Shown piece by piece: positions 22,950-36,700 of a DNA stretch of 64,000 nt (its first letter is position 1; each line of letters starts with the position of its first letter). Source of the DNA: Lutraria lutraria (Eukaryota; Mollusca; Bivalvia; Venerida; Mactridae). Location: the NCBI GenBank assembly GCA_964023205.1, contig OZ026835.1, positions 12,420,414 through 12,484,413 on the forward strand, read 5' to 3'. A program made the position numbers and the translations under genes. The notes beneath the pieces were generated by a model. The model had not been told where the DNA came from. It saw only the letters and a program-made list of their open reading frames with translations, and ran no database searches.

Positions 22950-25900
22950 ATGAATGTGACCAGTTTTGTCCAGAATCGACAGTATGGAGCTGTTAAAGGA
23001 AGATCTTGTTCACAGAGAAAAGTGGAAGCATTCCTAGAATCCAAACTTACTAAGTCCTTCATCAACAAGGTAACCTACAATCTACACAAGGTCTTACGTG
23101 TACACAAAAAAATGTTACAATAAAAAATGTCATTTTATTAAGCTAGGATGGTTCACTACTAGTAAATTGTTGATTCAGTGTTTTTTCACCTCCTTTGGAA
23201 AAGTGGGGAGGACCCCTGGCCTTAGAAAGGGAAAATAGCGTCTTGAGGGGAAAATTGGTAACAATTAGTGAATTACAGACAAATCATACATATCCTCTAT
23301 AAACATAACTTTTTTTTAAATAATTATGATCTTGATGATTGCAGACAACGAGTTTAAGCTGTCCTACAAGTCAGGTGTTTAATGAGTTTTTGCATAAATG
23401 TTATCAAGAAATATAAAATTCTGCTAAAGGTGATTTTTATTAATTCAGGAAAACATACATGTACTTTTTAGGCTGGGGAATGACTCAATTATTCCAATCA
23501 GTAAAAAAGTAATAATTCAAAATTTGGCCCAGAACACTGTCACTGAAAGTATCTTTTTTTCTAAACTGATTAAAGTTAAGATGCTGTCAAATATTTTCTT
23601 TAAAAAATATGTGCATAATCTTATATTTATAATGACAACCCTTCACTATTCCTTACATATAAAAAATTATATCACCATTCATGTATGACCTTGTCCTTTA
23701 TATGTTACTTTTAAGGGATGTGAGATATCAGGAAAATGCAGATCTACATTTATAATGAAGTTCAGTCCGGATGGGTGAGTTTTTACTGTTCTCAGTCATA
23801 TTATGTGGATATAATTTATACACAGTAACAGTGTTAGTTACACTGCTTCTAATTAGATTTTTAAAGTATAGATCTACCTTTTATTAGTAACAGGCTTCTT
23901 TATGTTCATGAAAGTTGCTTTACCTGCATACATACAAATGATACATTAACTTCTATTTCGACCAAAGATATGTGATTTTATACTAATATTAAAGTAGTCT
24001 TAAATTATTAATATCAAGTTGAAATATAGAAGAAATGCAGAAAGCCAGTGAGAAGATTTACAAGTGTTTGTTGTATTAATAAATGAGGTGATCTTGAAAT
24101 TAAGGTGACCAGTCAATTTGTAAGGTTTTACCATTTGTCATTCATTGTATTATTTATATTCTTGTATTTATAGAACCAAGGTTGCCTCTACTCACGGTGA
24201 TCATTCTGTTCGTGTGACTGAAGTTGCTACAGGAAAAGTATTGTACACCTTACTTGGTCATCCACGCACACCATGGAGTTTAGCATACCATCCTTCTATT
24301 AGCAATATACTGGCTAGTGGTTGTCTTGCTGGACAAGTCAGAATATGGGATCTCTATGTGAGTGGAATCAGGATACTGTATCTGTTATTTCTGTACTTAT
24401 CCAGTTATCAGTCCAGTCCTGGACTCTTTAGATCTTATAAATGAAGCAATAGTTGTCTTTCTGATTATTAATTTTGAAAATTAAGTATCTTTTGTTGGAG
24501 ATCAATGACTGTGGAGGGTATGTAAGTTTTGAAAGTAAATAAGTAATGTAGATAAGATCATTTGATTACAGTGCATAATACAGATCTATGATCGATGGCT
24601 TGAAAACCTGTTCAAACTAATAAAAAACATACTTAATATAAACAATGTACATTTGCAGTTTCCTTCAATTCGTTATAATTCATTATAAGATTGATCTTTA
24701 ATACTCACACTGACTCACAGTAATTAGCTATGTTTGACATTGCATTTTGACAGGGACATGGAAGTGAAGTTTGGACCACCGACCATGATGCTGTTGTAGC
24801 AGGGCTAGCATTTCACCCTACTGACAGAGTTCTAGTAATTGCTGCTGGCAATACTATATATTTCTGGGACTGGACAAAGGCTGCTCCCTTTGCTAAATGT
24901 AGTACTAATCATGAATATGAAAAAATAAGGTTAGTATTACATCTTGATTGGATTTGGTGGATGATATGAATTGAAACCATCAAGTATAAGAACTTATTTT
25001 TACCTCAAAATTCTTTTCATTTTTAAATTAAATTTTTAGCCAATGAAACTTTGAAAGGTTTGAAGTGGTTTTCATTGGAAAGTACCTCTTTGTCAGTTTA
25101 CTTTGTACATAAAGTTTGTGATTGGAACTTTTTTTCAATTTCACTTGACCATCACATGCTGGGTGCATGACTTTTTCATGCATTTCCTGAGTTCTACTTC
25201 CGTTATCTCATTCTATATGCACTGTGAAAATCTGTCCATTTTGAAATATTTACTTTTTATATCATAAATAGAAACTGTGTGCATTAAGTGCAGCTCTCGT
25301 GTACTTTCAGAACTTTAATTTGTAATATTCTTAATTATTTAATTTCTGTAATTAATTACAAAAGCAAGAATTTGTACATCAGCTGCATAATTGAAATTAT
25401 TTTAGTTTTCCATCAATTTGTATAATAAAATATATTTTAACTAGTAATGCCTGTGATATATGTCATTTTGTAAATGTGTTACTACTTTATTTTATCTTAT
25501 AATTATGTATATATAATATTTTACAGATGGATTCAGTTTGATAATTTAGGTCAGAGTCTATATACAGGCATATCTAACAATACAACAGTCCATAGAGATC
25601 AGCTAACCAGAACCCATGTTTCTAATATCAGGTATCTATTTCTTTTCTTTCTGTTACTTACCAGGCCTTTACTATTATTATACCATTTTTTGGGTTCGGT
25701 ATTATCCCCCATTCCCCATGTAAAATAGTATATATTTTTCCCCACTGAGAGAAAAAAATCCCCAAATTTAGTGTTTCACAACGCAAATTTTCTCCATCAG
25801 AGGGACCTAATTCCTGTTCCCCAAAACAATAAAAAAGGGCTGCTTTCTAATTATATTTCAAACCCTTAATCTATCTTTATCTGTCACTTAAAAATCGTGA

Positions 25901-28900
25901 ACCAATTATGATTATCTTGAAATAAAGATAGAATTTCATATTTTCTAAAGTTTAACCTGTACTGGTGATATTTCAGGCTTAAAAAATGTTTTTGGTTACA
26001 TTCTTGTTAAAAATAGGGTCGGTAGGTATGGATTTTGAAAAATATTGTTCTTGAAAGTTAGCGAAAAAGTGAGAAAGTGTATGATCTATTCCTCAGACCT
26101 AATAAAAAGTCAAGGGTCATTGGGAAAAAATAGGTTTAGTCAGGTAAGCAGAAATGAAGACAAACCGTTCACTGCTAGCCAGTCTGACTCTTGAGTAAAA
26201 TTTTTGTAAAACTTACTTAATCAATCCAATCTAACTTCAGTGTTATTTTTCCAACAAAAATACTCAGGTTATGTAAACAAAGATGGTATCATGTATTTAT
26301 TACCTTGCGTGAAGATAATTATATTACGTTGCTAATTTACAGTGATGAAGCGCCACCTACGTCAAACAGACAGGCCCATTTATCCTCTGTGTACAATGAT
26401 CTGGTTAGTTACTATCAAGGTTATCAACGTGAACGCATACTTGGCCAGGTGGGTACCAGCTCTGGACAGCTAGGTGCTGGGGGTGACTCCGGGGCTCAAG
26501 CTGGAGTATCAGGCATCAGGAGTGGAACTGATGGGCATATTACATCCGGATTAGGTACATGAATTTTTTTGTCTCCTCTTCAAGCTTGTTATATTTCATT
26601 TGGGCAATTTTTTTCTTACGTTTACAGCTAATAACATAAATTATTTTTATACTTCTTTCATCTGTATATTAGTTCCTGAACATTGACCCATTCCTCATCA
26701 ATAGCATTATTGATTCATTTAATGATATGATAGTTATTTCCTTTAATTGATTATCACTGAAACTGTGCTTAGTTGTCTGAACTTTCCATATTGTAGATGT
26801 TGATGTATATCCTGGTGTCCATGACGATGATATTGTAAGACCAAGGTCACCAACTGAAAGGTCAAGGTCACCTCGATCTAATCCACAAGGTACAGCTGAT
26901 GCACTTAGTGACCTGTCTGACACTATAGCCAGTATAAGACGCAATGAAATTCTTTTTGGATCATATGACCCTCAGAATCATCAAACAGGAAGTGCTGACT
27001 TAATTCCTCCTGTAAGGATTTCACAACAAGGTCGTTGGACTAGTACAGATGCACCAAATTCTGGAGTCCAATTAGGAATTGATGTTTTTAATCCTAGCTC
27101 ATATTACTCGAGCTCTGCATCAGAAGAACGACTTATTAGTGAACATGGCCATTCTGTTCCTACACATCTTCATCAAAATGATGCCTGGCCACCTGAAACC
27201 ATATCCCACAACACAGGTATTGATTTATCTTAATAATTTGTATAAACTAGTATGTATTGTGTAATTCAGGTTCATGTTTTGTCAGATTTTCCCACTCTTC
27301 CTGTTGATAAAGTATTTATGGTACTGTCGTTTTGATGAATAATACAATCATGTATACTAGTAAAAAATAATGAGTGTTCGAACCCCAGTGGAGACTAGGG
27401 CAGTCGGGCGCCCAGAGAAGGGATTTGGAGGTCTGTACGCACAAAAGATGGGTGTCGCTTTAGCCAACTTGGCTGACCCTTTGGAATCTGATTGGGGTGA
27501 CACCATAATAAACAAAACCTTACTTACCTGTCCACATAATAGATGTGAATTGAAACACCAATTGTAGTTTGTTTGGTATACTTTATATCTCTACATCTAG
27601 TGTCCACATTCTGCTTTTTGTCGTACCAAAGCATGCATAATTAGATCAGAAGAAGAATTCTGGAATGTATTACTGATATAGAATTCTCTCCTTCATTAGT
27701 TTTACAAGACATACTCTATCAAATCTGATAAGGTGTATGGGTTTAACACCTGTTTTCAGTTGTATTTCAGTTAAAATCGTAATGACAATAACTTTATTCT
27801 GTGAGGAAATTGGTGTTTATTGTCACGCCAACAGCCCATTTTGTCATTATGTGATTTTTCCATCTGCTGTGGTGGAGGATTACCGTAGGATTAGCATTAG
27901 TTAAATCACTGACCTCCTATAGGCAGCTTCCTCCGATGTGAAATTTGATCAGATGCTTTCTGACAGCTCTAGTTAGTAGCCCAGAAGCTAGAATTAGATC
28001 TACTGTGTACATGTAAGTATGGTACAGGACGTGATTCAAAAAATACATTTGTTTTTTTTGTTTTGTTGCAGGTTTGATTGTCCCTGAAGCATCATTATCA
28101 GAGCCTTTACAAAGTACAAGTTCTGGCATTGGAACATGGACACAAAGCCATTCCATTTCTAGACTTGACAGTAACGAAGAAATTGAAATACCATTAGAAG
28201 CTGTTACTGGTCAATATATGAGATCTCATCCCAGAGACACCGAGTACCCAGTCTCTACGTCATCTCTAAATCAAAGTGCTGCGAGTACTAATATAGTTAG
28301 TTCTTCTTCCTCAAATCAAAGTACTGCCAGTATCAGTGTTATACATGCAAATACTAATGATAGGAGCTTAACCCATAGTGCTAATCTTTCTGGACTTCTA
28401 AGTGCTACAAATTCAACCAGTGCTTCAAATTGTGAACCAAACCAAGTTCGTGAAATAGACCCACAATCTTTGTTGCTATCTAGATATATTTGTGAAAAAT
28501 CTCAGAAATCTAGTGAAACTTCGACAAAGTCCTCTTCTTCATCTAACAGCTCTGGTAGAGGTTTCGCTAGTATACGGGAACGACTACAGTCATCAGTGCC
28601 TTTGTGTCCGATGACAAGTGCATCAGAGAAAGTATCATACACAGAAACCAAAGGCATTCCTAAAGTAACTGTAATAATGAGTAGCCAAGCTAGTGCTAGT
28701 TATACTTCTCAAGCTGTCACAAATAAGGGGACCAGTCAAACATCGGATCATAGTCAACATGCAGGCAAATATCAGAACAGTGGTTCCCAGCATAATCAGT
28801 CTAGTACATCTTGTTATAGTGGATTGACTAATGTTTTATCTGTCACAAACTCAAGTGCTGTAGTTTCTAGTGCTAATGAAACAATTTTCTCAACTCCTGG

Positions 28901-31900
28901 AACAAATACATTAGCTGTTGTAAGTACAAGTCAAGAGTTGGGACTCGCATCTTCCAGGAATTCTAGAAGTTTAACGTCATCAGCTGGTGTTGTTAGGCAC
29001 AGGGTTGATTTAAATCCCCAAGCTGTTGTAGCAAGTACTAGCAGTCATACAAGTCTGTTTCAGAACATTTTTCATGATTCTACCACGGTATCTAGGAATT
29101 CTGGTACAAGTGGCAATCCGCATTCAATACGTGGTAGGAATTACATGCCATCATTCCGATCTCAGCCGTACAGTTGGCAAAATAGGACTCGATATTTATC
29201 CCTAATGGGTCCTTATCTCCAAAGTCGTGGTGTACATCCGTCAACAACTGAGTCTGAGGTATCCGTATCTGATTACCCCTCCTCAGAAATAGCTGCTGGA
29301 ATTATAGGTCCTAATGCACAGACTGCAGTTCCTGATAGTTCTATACAAAGAGATCAAGCATCTAGTGATACAGAAAATGAACTAAGTGCACATCTGAGTA
29401 CATCAGGTGCTTACTTTTTGCCCATTCCTGAGGATCAGTTGCGAGCTACGTCTTCTTCTTCATTGCGTTCATCAACTCGATCATCGGCAAGTACGAGTAG
29501 AAATACGCAGGACATCATGCCGTCTCGACAGCAGAATATATCTGCTGGATCTATTGATAGTCCACATGGACTAGGTGAAAGGTCAGAGAGCGTATCAAGT
29601 CCTGGTTCAAGGTCTGGTAGTGCCATTGGTACTAGGTCAAGGTCAAGTTCGCAAGATCATGAAATTGAACTTGTTGTTGATCAAAACGAAAATTATACAA
29701 CAAATAGAAATCATTATCCTGATGCTAATCGTAATGAAGAAATTGTACACCGAAATCATGACAGTAATAATAACTCAATACATATAGCTCAGAACAATAA
29801 TGTTGCAATTAACTCCTTGAATCAACGTGTTGAGGAAAGAAACCATGATTATGTGAGGTTAAGGGACTGTTTTGTTTCTATGACGGATCAAATAGAACGA
29901 GAAATGAATGACCTGAATCGTAGAATAAATGCTTTAAGAGACAGTTTTAATGAAAGTATCCGTACATTACGACAAGATCGACGACGTTTCGAGACTCTGG
30001 ACGGTCATATACCAGCTGAGACGGCCACAAACCTTGTGTCTCGTGTATCATCACAAGATTTAGAAAACACTGTACCTGTCAGTACAGCAGGAAACAATCC
30101 AATGCTTAATACAGGGGCAGGTCTCTCTATTCCTGTTAACAGTGATCATCCACTTGGTATGTATATGAAATTCTGTAAGTGAAGTACTGACTTTGTGTCT
30201 TTGATGTACAAATGTATATCTTGTTTAGGGGTTTGAGTTTTAAGTGATTAAAGGATTAAGTTTGTATTTATCAACATGTTGAAATCTCAAGAACTTAGCT
30301 AAAAAAAATTTGATGCATACTATTTACTCAGAGGCAATGAATTTTGCTTGAAGTTTGTAGTATTTTTTAATTAACCTCTAAAAGTGCAAAGTCATATTCT
30401 GCTTGTCTCTTTTAATGCTGAAAAGTTCTATTTTATTAATCATTTACCAGTAGTCATTCAAATTACACTAAGCTATTTAAAGTTGGTCTTTAGTGTAATT
30501 GTTTATATTTGCTTTTTTCCATAGGTCAATCTGTTTCCCAGCCACCCACTTTACTGGAGACATCATTAAATACACACACAAGAAACCACAGACAAAGACA
30601 TCCTATACAGTTGCCTAGGTATCATGTCTTTAAAATTTTACATTAAAGATATTTTAATTAAAGCATTTTTAAGCTGATTTTAAAATTACTGGTACTTAAA
30701 ATATTACTTAAATATTGTATAAATCATACATTATTTTGTTTGCTTAATGGTTACATTGATTGATATTTTGTAAGCAGGTAGGAATTCTTTTGTTTCTTTT
30801 GACCAATGAGCAGTTTCTGTGCTGTAAAACCTAAATATTCAAAAGGCCTTTAAAATAATTATAACTAATATCATCATGGGAAAAAATCCTCCTCTGATCA
30901 GCAAAAAATCTTTGTGAGATTTGTCAGTTCTGTGCTTTTTTCACTTTAATGTAGTATATATTTTAGATATGATCTCATTACCATAATTTGTTTCAGTGTT
31001 GAAGGTGATGAAACCCAGAGTTGGAGAACTTTACAGAGACATTATCTACACCCACATTATTCTACTAGTATTCTTGATGATACTATAAATAGACCACATA
31101 ATGTCATTCAGAGAGCTATAAATAGAGCTATTGCGGGTATGATAAAAATCTACTTTTTGTACGTTTTGATGGACATTAGGAGAATAACCTTGGCATGCAG
31201 GCATCCATGATAATCCTTTCTATAGATTGAATAGTTTCCATTCAATCTTCACCAACTTTGGTTAAAATGTATACCTCCAACATGTTTAGAAAGAGCAAAA
31301 CATTGTGGTTCACTCTTGAATTTTGGCTTCTGATTCAGCTAAATATTACGAAATAAAATTTGTCTGAACTTGTATCTTCACCAAATAATTTTGACAGCAT
31401 CTTTTGTAACAGTTTGCCACTGTTATGTTTATGCCACCTCTCATATGAAATTGGGGCAGAATTTACTTGATAGAATTTGAATTATTTCTGCCTCAGTCAG
31501 CTATTTGTCAAAATTCGTATCAGATCTGTTACTTTGTCATTGATGGATGCATTTTAAAGAGACAAGTCATGTTAGTGTGTTTCATGCATGAATTAATTCT
31601 AACTCGTCTACTTATGTATTTTTTCCCTTTACTTAATTATCTGTTACAGCTCTTAACTCTGAAAGTATTGCAAGAATTATTCCAAATTGCATACTGTGAT
31701 AGAGGACTTCTGTAGGAAGTGTAAACAACTTAACTCAGTCAGCTTATTTTTTTAATTGTCTCCCTTCACTAAGTTTATTACTTGTATACATTCTTGTTTG
31801 ATCTGTTAATTTGTCATACATACATGGATTATTATATTTACTAGATGAGGGGGCATGTGTCTCTTAGTATCTTGAAATGCATGTTTCATAATAATTATTT

Positions 31901-34900
31901 CAAATTGGATTGAAGTATATTATAGATTTTAATGCTGATATTGAATGATTTCTCTCAAGTAGAAAAACTGCATCTTTAGTTGTACATTCGATAGACTGGT
32001 CTTAATGTTGTTTGCTCCCATACTCAAGTTGTAGTAAAGAGGATATATTTAAAACCAGCCCAAAAACAAGCAGTGTTGTAAGAAGGTGGTCCTTATATTG
32101 AATTGATGGCTAATTGGAGTTTTATTGTTTGTAACACAGGTGCATTTGTTGGATCAGGTGAACCGGCTGTAGCCAACAATATCATCAATCAAACTCATCG
32201 TATACAGTTCTGGGACTTTACTAGATGTGATATACCAGATATAAGTCAAAGTAAGTTCGTATCTGTTGTTTAACGGCCAATTCGACAGCTATGGTCATTT
32301 TCCTGGTTCATTATTGTGCCAGGTGTATACATGCTTTTCACTATTCTTGCAGAGCAGAGATGTAAATTTCATAAAACAAAGAATTTTGTATTTCTTTCCT
32401 GGCAATTATACACTAAATGGGTATAAAAACATTTAATATATGTACTTTAAATTCATTTGAAGGCATTATTTGACTTACCAGGTCATGTTATTGACAAAGA
32501 TATTTTATGATTTTATTGTAAAACACATTTCAGGTAATGTGAATATTGTTGTACCCCATTGTAAGTTACATAATGGAGCCAGTGCTGATATATCCCAGGA
32601 TGGTACCCTACTTGCTACATTTGTTCCTAATCATCAAGGATTTCCAGACAATAATATTCTAGCTGTATATTCTCTGGTTCCTAGCTCTAGAGGAACATGT
32701 CTGTACACAAAACAATTTGGTAAGTCATGATTAATTTAGTATAATGTTTTTTTTTAAATCATGTCTTCACGGAACCCACAATGTCTATAGCTGGGATATT
32801 ACAGATAACTTAAGACAAGCTCAAAATAGTCATTGGTCACTTGAAACACAGTATAATTAAAAATTTTTACTTATAATTATGTTTATTCTTCATACACTTA
32901 TGATGATGATAATCACTTGGAAATAGTCCTTTTATTTAAAAATTAATGTGAAATGTTGTATTATAAAATGTACGAAAATACCGTAAGTGAATGTTTTGCG
33001 CTTGTGTTCTGATCGTATTCATTTTATATAGGTAAACAAAACTTAACTTACATTTTTGCTTTCACTTCAGGTCCAAATGCTGTGTCAGTGAGTATTTCTC
33101 CCTGTAATAACCATATCCTTGTATGTCTTGCTGCTAGACGTCTATCCTGGGTATTCACCAGTCAGCAGGTATGTCTTGTCAGATGATTTTGTATTAAATT
33201 GTATTTAATTGATTTAGAATCACCATTATAATGCTCTTACAATTTCTCTCCAAGTCTAATTGAATTGCGTTGTTGTTAGGCTAGAAAAAATCATAATACT
33301 TTGAGATATGTTGGTCTTAAAAAACTTCACTGCCGAATTTCTTTTCTTAACACCTTTTGTGAGAATATGAGGTACAATTCATCCCAAAATGGTCAGCTCT
33401 TTGGATTTCTCAGTAAAACAAAAAGAAAGTCAGCCAAAAACAGTTTGTTGGGTAATTGTAAACACAACTATATTTTTCTTGCCTTACTTTGCTACATAAA
33501 TCTATTTATTTTGATTTATTAGGTGGTAAGTCATTTACTGAATAGAATAATAACTTCATGAACAATAACTCTTTTCAGAAGTTTAATATGTCAACTACCA
33601 CAGAACTTTTTCATCCATTATTTGTCAGTATTATCTTTTTGGTTAATATTTTAAATAAGAATTCATTATGTTAATAATGTAACTTGGTCTTATTTCAGTT
33701 GGTTGCACATATTTACAAGTTAGAGAAAAAGCAGGCTGGGGAAAATTCAATGAAAGTAAGTGAAATATCTCGTCATCTTTTTGTCATTTTCTCCTTCTTT
33801 TAAAAAGGAACAAGGGGGCCACCATGGTTGAGTGGTTAAGGACTCTGATTATTGATCACTAGTCTTCACCACTGTGTGTTCAAATCTAACCAGTGACCAA
33901 ATATCATATTTGCCGTAGCTGTCCAGTTAGCTTACAGAAGGTTGGTGATTCTACACAGGTGAACACTTAGCATCTTCCTCCACTACAAAAGCTGGAAAAT
34001 TTGCCAAATGACCCAGGCTAATTAGAGCAGTGATGAAAATTGCTAAACTCAGCTATATCTGTTTTATGCAGGGCATTTAGTAGTTGCCTGATTTCTCTGT
34101 CCATATGAGGTTATGTGGGTTTTATCATTTTGTCAATAATTAAATGCAAATAACTCATTAATTAAAGAATGAAATATAAGGAAAACGTTAACAATTTGTT
34201 AAATTTGCTTTATATTCCTTGAAGTTTAATTAAGAAAGAAAAATTCTATTATTAAATAAATATATGTTTTGTTTACACTGATGTGAATGGTACAAGTATT
34301 ATGATATCTTTATTTCAGCATGTGAAAGATGTGGATCATATATGTGGTACAGATGTTCGTACACATGTAAGTGGTAACTCTGCTTCCTGGCTACCACTCC
34401 CTGGACAAGGCATTGTCTATGGTACAAACAGAGGAGATTTAAACATTTGTAAACCTGGGTAAGTTTTTATCATTTTTATGTCCCAGGCATCTAATGATGA
34501 AGAGGCATTTAGTGGTTGCCTTGTGTGTCTGTCCATACAAGGTTATGTAGATCGTACCATTTCTTCAAGCATGCCTCCGGGGCAAATGTATTTATTGAAC
34601 ACAGCATCTTGTTTATCTTTCATTATTTCATATAAAAATAGTAGAAGATATAAAACTTTCGTCAGATAGCTGTTAGCTAGAGTAATTTGTGCCAGTTAAA
34701 CATAAATTCAATATGATATAAGGAATATATTCATCATGTAACTATTTTTCACGCAGTTGTCTGAAGTGCTCATAGTCTGTCAGTTTGTTGTCATGTATCT
34801 TGTCCATGGTCAGTTGACATTACTTCATACGTAAGTTAAATCTAGACATGCCAATGATGTAGTTTTATGCAATTAATATTTGATTTTATAGTGTCAAAGT

Positions 34901-35111
34901 GATTGTTGGTCGGGGAGAAGACTTGGGAAGTTCAAATAGTGATGATGTTAACATGGATAGTAATTATCGTAGATTATTTGGTAACGTACCCTGGAGAAGA
35001 ATGTACAATAATCAAGTACGAGTCAGTATATCAACACAAACTGGTAGAGTGAGAAGATCTGCTAGTACTCAAACATCAGATAGTACCGAACAATTGGAAA
35101 CTCTAGTTTAA
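22950..35111 (+). CDS. AMBRA1: AMBRA1, autophagy and CUL4-DDB1 substrate receptor
   Basis: Coding exons: 22950-23069, 23716-23774, 24174-24357, 24754-24929, 25527-25631, 26343-26554, 26797-27216, 28072-30156, 30525-30618, 30997-31136, 32140-32250, 32534-32719, 33071-33168, 33699-33755, 34319-34458, 34892-35111; 1,468 aa. Residues ~50-215 are WD40 blades typical of AMBRA1 (GHPRTPWSLAYHPS, ILASGCLAGQVRIWDL, IYFWDW). A long Ser/Thr-rich disordered centre (~240-1,130) includes a coiled coil at ~1,010-1,065. Residues ~1,199-1,395 (RIQFWDF...) match the C-terminal half of the split propeller. The tail has two dynein-light-chain-type TQT motifs (1,444 and 1,455). Family role: Beclin-1/ULK1 autophagy regulation and cyclin D turnover through CUL4-DDB1. 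It ends 11 residues after the second TQT and lacks the long vertebrate tail. Confidence 0.95.
27370..27520 (+). mobile_element. SINE-like repeat in AMBRA1 intron 7
   Basis: It starts near a B-box-like GTTCGAACCCC and continues with a GC-richer body (gggcagtcgggcgcccagag...) unlike the surrounding AT-rich intron, ending near ggtgacaccataataaaca. It is probably a 5'-truncated tRNA-derived SINE. The open frame across it is not a gene. Confidence 0.5.
33814..34140 (+). mobile_element. Long tRNA-derived SINE, family A copy 1
   Basis: In AMBRA1 intron 14. A-box-like TGGTTGAGTGG (33,825-33,835) and B-box-like GTGTTCAAATC (about 33,876-33,886) are followed by a body with 'gttagcttacagaaggttgg' and 'cttcctccactacaaaagct'. 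The same body words occur near 40,150-40,240 and 62,930-63,040, which defines one family. The 3' end is mixed with another repeat (gcatttagtagttgcc, near 34,075). Confidence 0.7.
34480..34640 (+). repeat. Interspersed repeat fragment in AMBRA1 intron 15
   Basis: gaggcatttagtggttgcct followed by tctgtccatac.aggttatgt also occurs, diverged, at about 34,072-34,125 in the preceding intron, so it is a dispersed repeat. Family not assigned. It borders the donor of exon 15 but does not enter the coding sequence. Confidence 0.5.
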
Positions 35112-36700
35112 ACATGTGCACTATTCTTATATTAATGGATATTGTTCTTCTATTGTATCCTAGAATTTGTCTGTATCGATTGAATGATGGTTTTATTTAT
35201 CATTGTGATCTCAATTATAGGGGCATCATCGGATAATGTATGTAATGTTTACATTGTTAACACTTACTGTACAATGGTAGTCTATATCTTTATTTGTATT
35301 CCGATGAGTGCATGTTATGGTACAGTGCAGGTTTCTTAAGTGACATTTGAAAGAATATTCTCCCATCATAAGCATACTGTCACTGAATGAGACAATTATT
35401 TCAAATGATGTTAACAGTGGACACAGTAAATGTAATTGTGATGTTGTACAAAGAAACTGAAGACTGATAACTTCTTTGATGAAAATTATTCAATCTTGGT
35501 GAGTTGAACTGTGTCAAGTTCATTAAAGCATGAATGCAGAGTTCAATATCCATATTTAGATTGTTTAAAGTCTAATTACTTAGCATTGAACACATGATAA
35601 GGAAGGAGGTTTCAAAGAATGAAATGGCTTTTAAAAAATGTGACCAATGCATTTTTAAGACATGCACATCTGTTTAAAATAAGTATTCTTGAAGTTTTTG
35701 CTGTACAAATGCATTATGTATTAAATGATGTGATAAGGTGAGGCTTACTGTTTTGTCTTGCTTGTAATCATGAATAATGCAAAATCCTGATGACCAAATA
35801 TCTAACTTTGAGTTTCAAAAACGTTTTTTGATTTACATGTTCTTGAGATGTGCTTGTTATAGAAGTATTGAATGATTTTTACATGCTTGTGTTTAAACAT
35901 TGATATTTTTTTAAGTGATTAAATCTGACAGTTGCCTGACTTACCCTTGGTACCTGTACTATTTTAAGATCAAACCCATTGACTTGTACCACATATTTCC
36001 TGAAAGGTTTTCGAAAGAAAAGTTAGAATATATGTTTAGCGACCTATCGGTACCAGTATTAACCCTAATTCTCCAAAAAATGACTTATTTACTAGCCTTA
36101 TGATTTAATGACAAGACTGTAAAATCATCAATGAAATGTGTTTGCCATATGGATTCTACTCCTTAGATATTATGTCTTAATTTGTCACTGATCTAAATAC
36201 AGCTGGCATTTTTAAAGAATTTTTGTATTTTGTTTATCTATGTACTTAAATATAGTGAAATGGACTAGTATATTGTACTGTAGTTGTAATCTGTTTTTTT
36301 GGTATGATCTCAAAATTAAGTCCCATACTTTAATTGCATGTACAAATTTAGCCATCCCTTACCCCATGATTGACATTGTAAAATACTATTTATTTTATTA
36401 AGAATGTGAAAAATAATTTGTTTCTTATTATCTTTTTATGTTCTTTGTTTTCATTTTACAATCAACTACACATTTCATTGTTTCTTTTAGTTCCTAGTTC
36501 ATTTTCTTCTAAACTTCTGCCTTGTCTTATAACTACATGTAAATGATTTGTTATTATTTGTATAAAATGTTGACATTCTTTTTGAAGCATTTAAATCATT
36601 GTTAAGATGGATGTGTTTGGTGCTTGCAAATGTAATGTATTTATGTTATGTTTGTTTTGCTTATGATCTAAGAAAAAATAAATCCCATGAACTTCAGAAT
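35112..36700 (+). other. AMBRA1 3'UTR
   Basis: From the stop codon to just past the AATAAA at 36,677-36,682. The stretch is AT-rich with no coding content. The only longer open frame (35,915-36,103) has no domain. The UTR length of about 1.6 kb assumes that this is the main poly(A) site. Confidence 0.55.
36677..36682 (+). terminator. AMBRA1 poly(A) signal AATAAA
   Basis: Canonical hexamer followed about 25 bases on by a T-rich stretch (tgtcttttatttaatc). It is the first strong combination downstream of the AMBRA1 stop codon. Confidence 0.5.
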
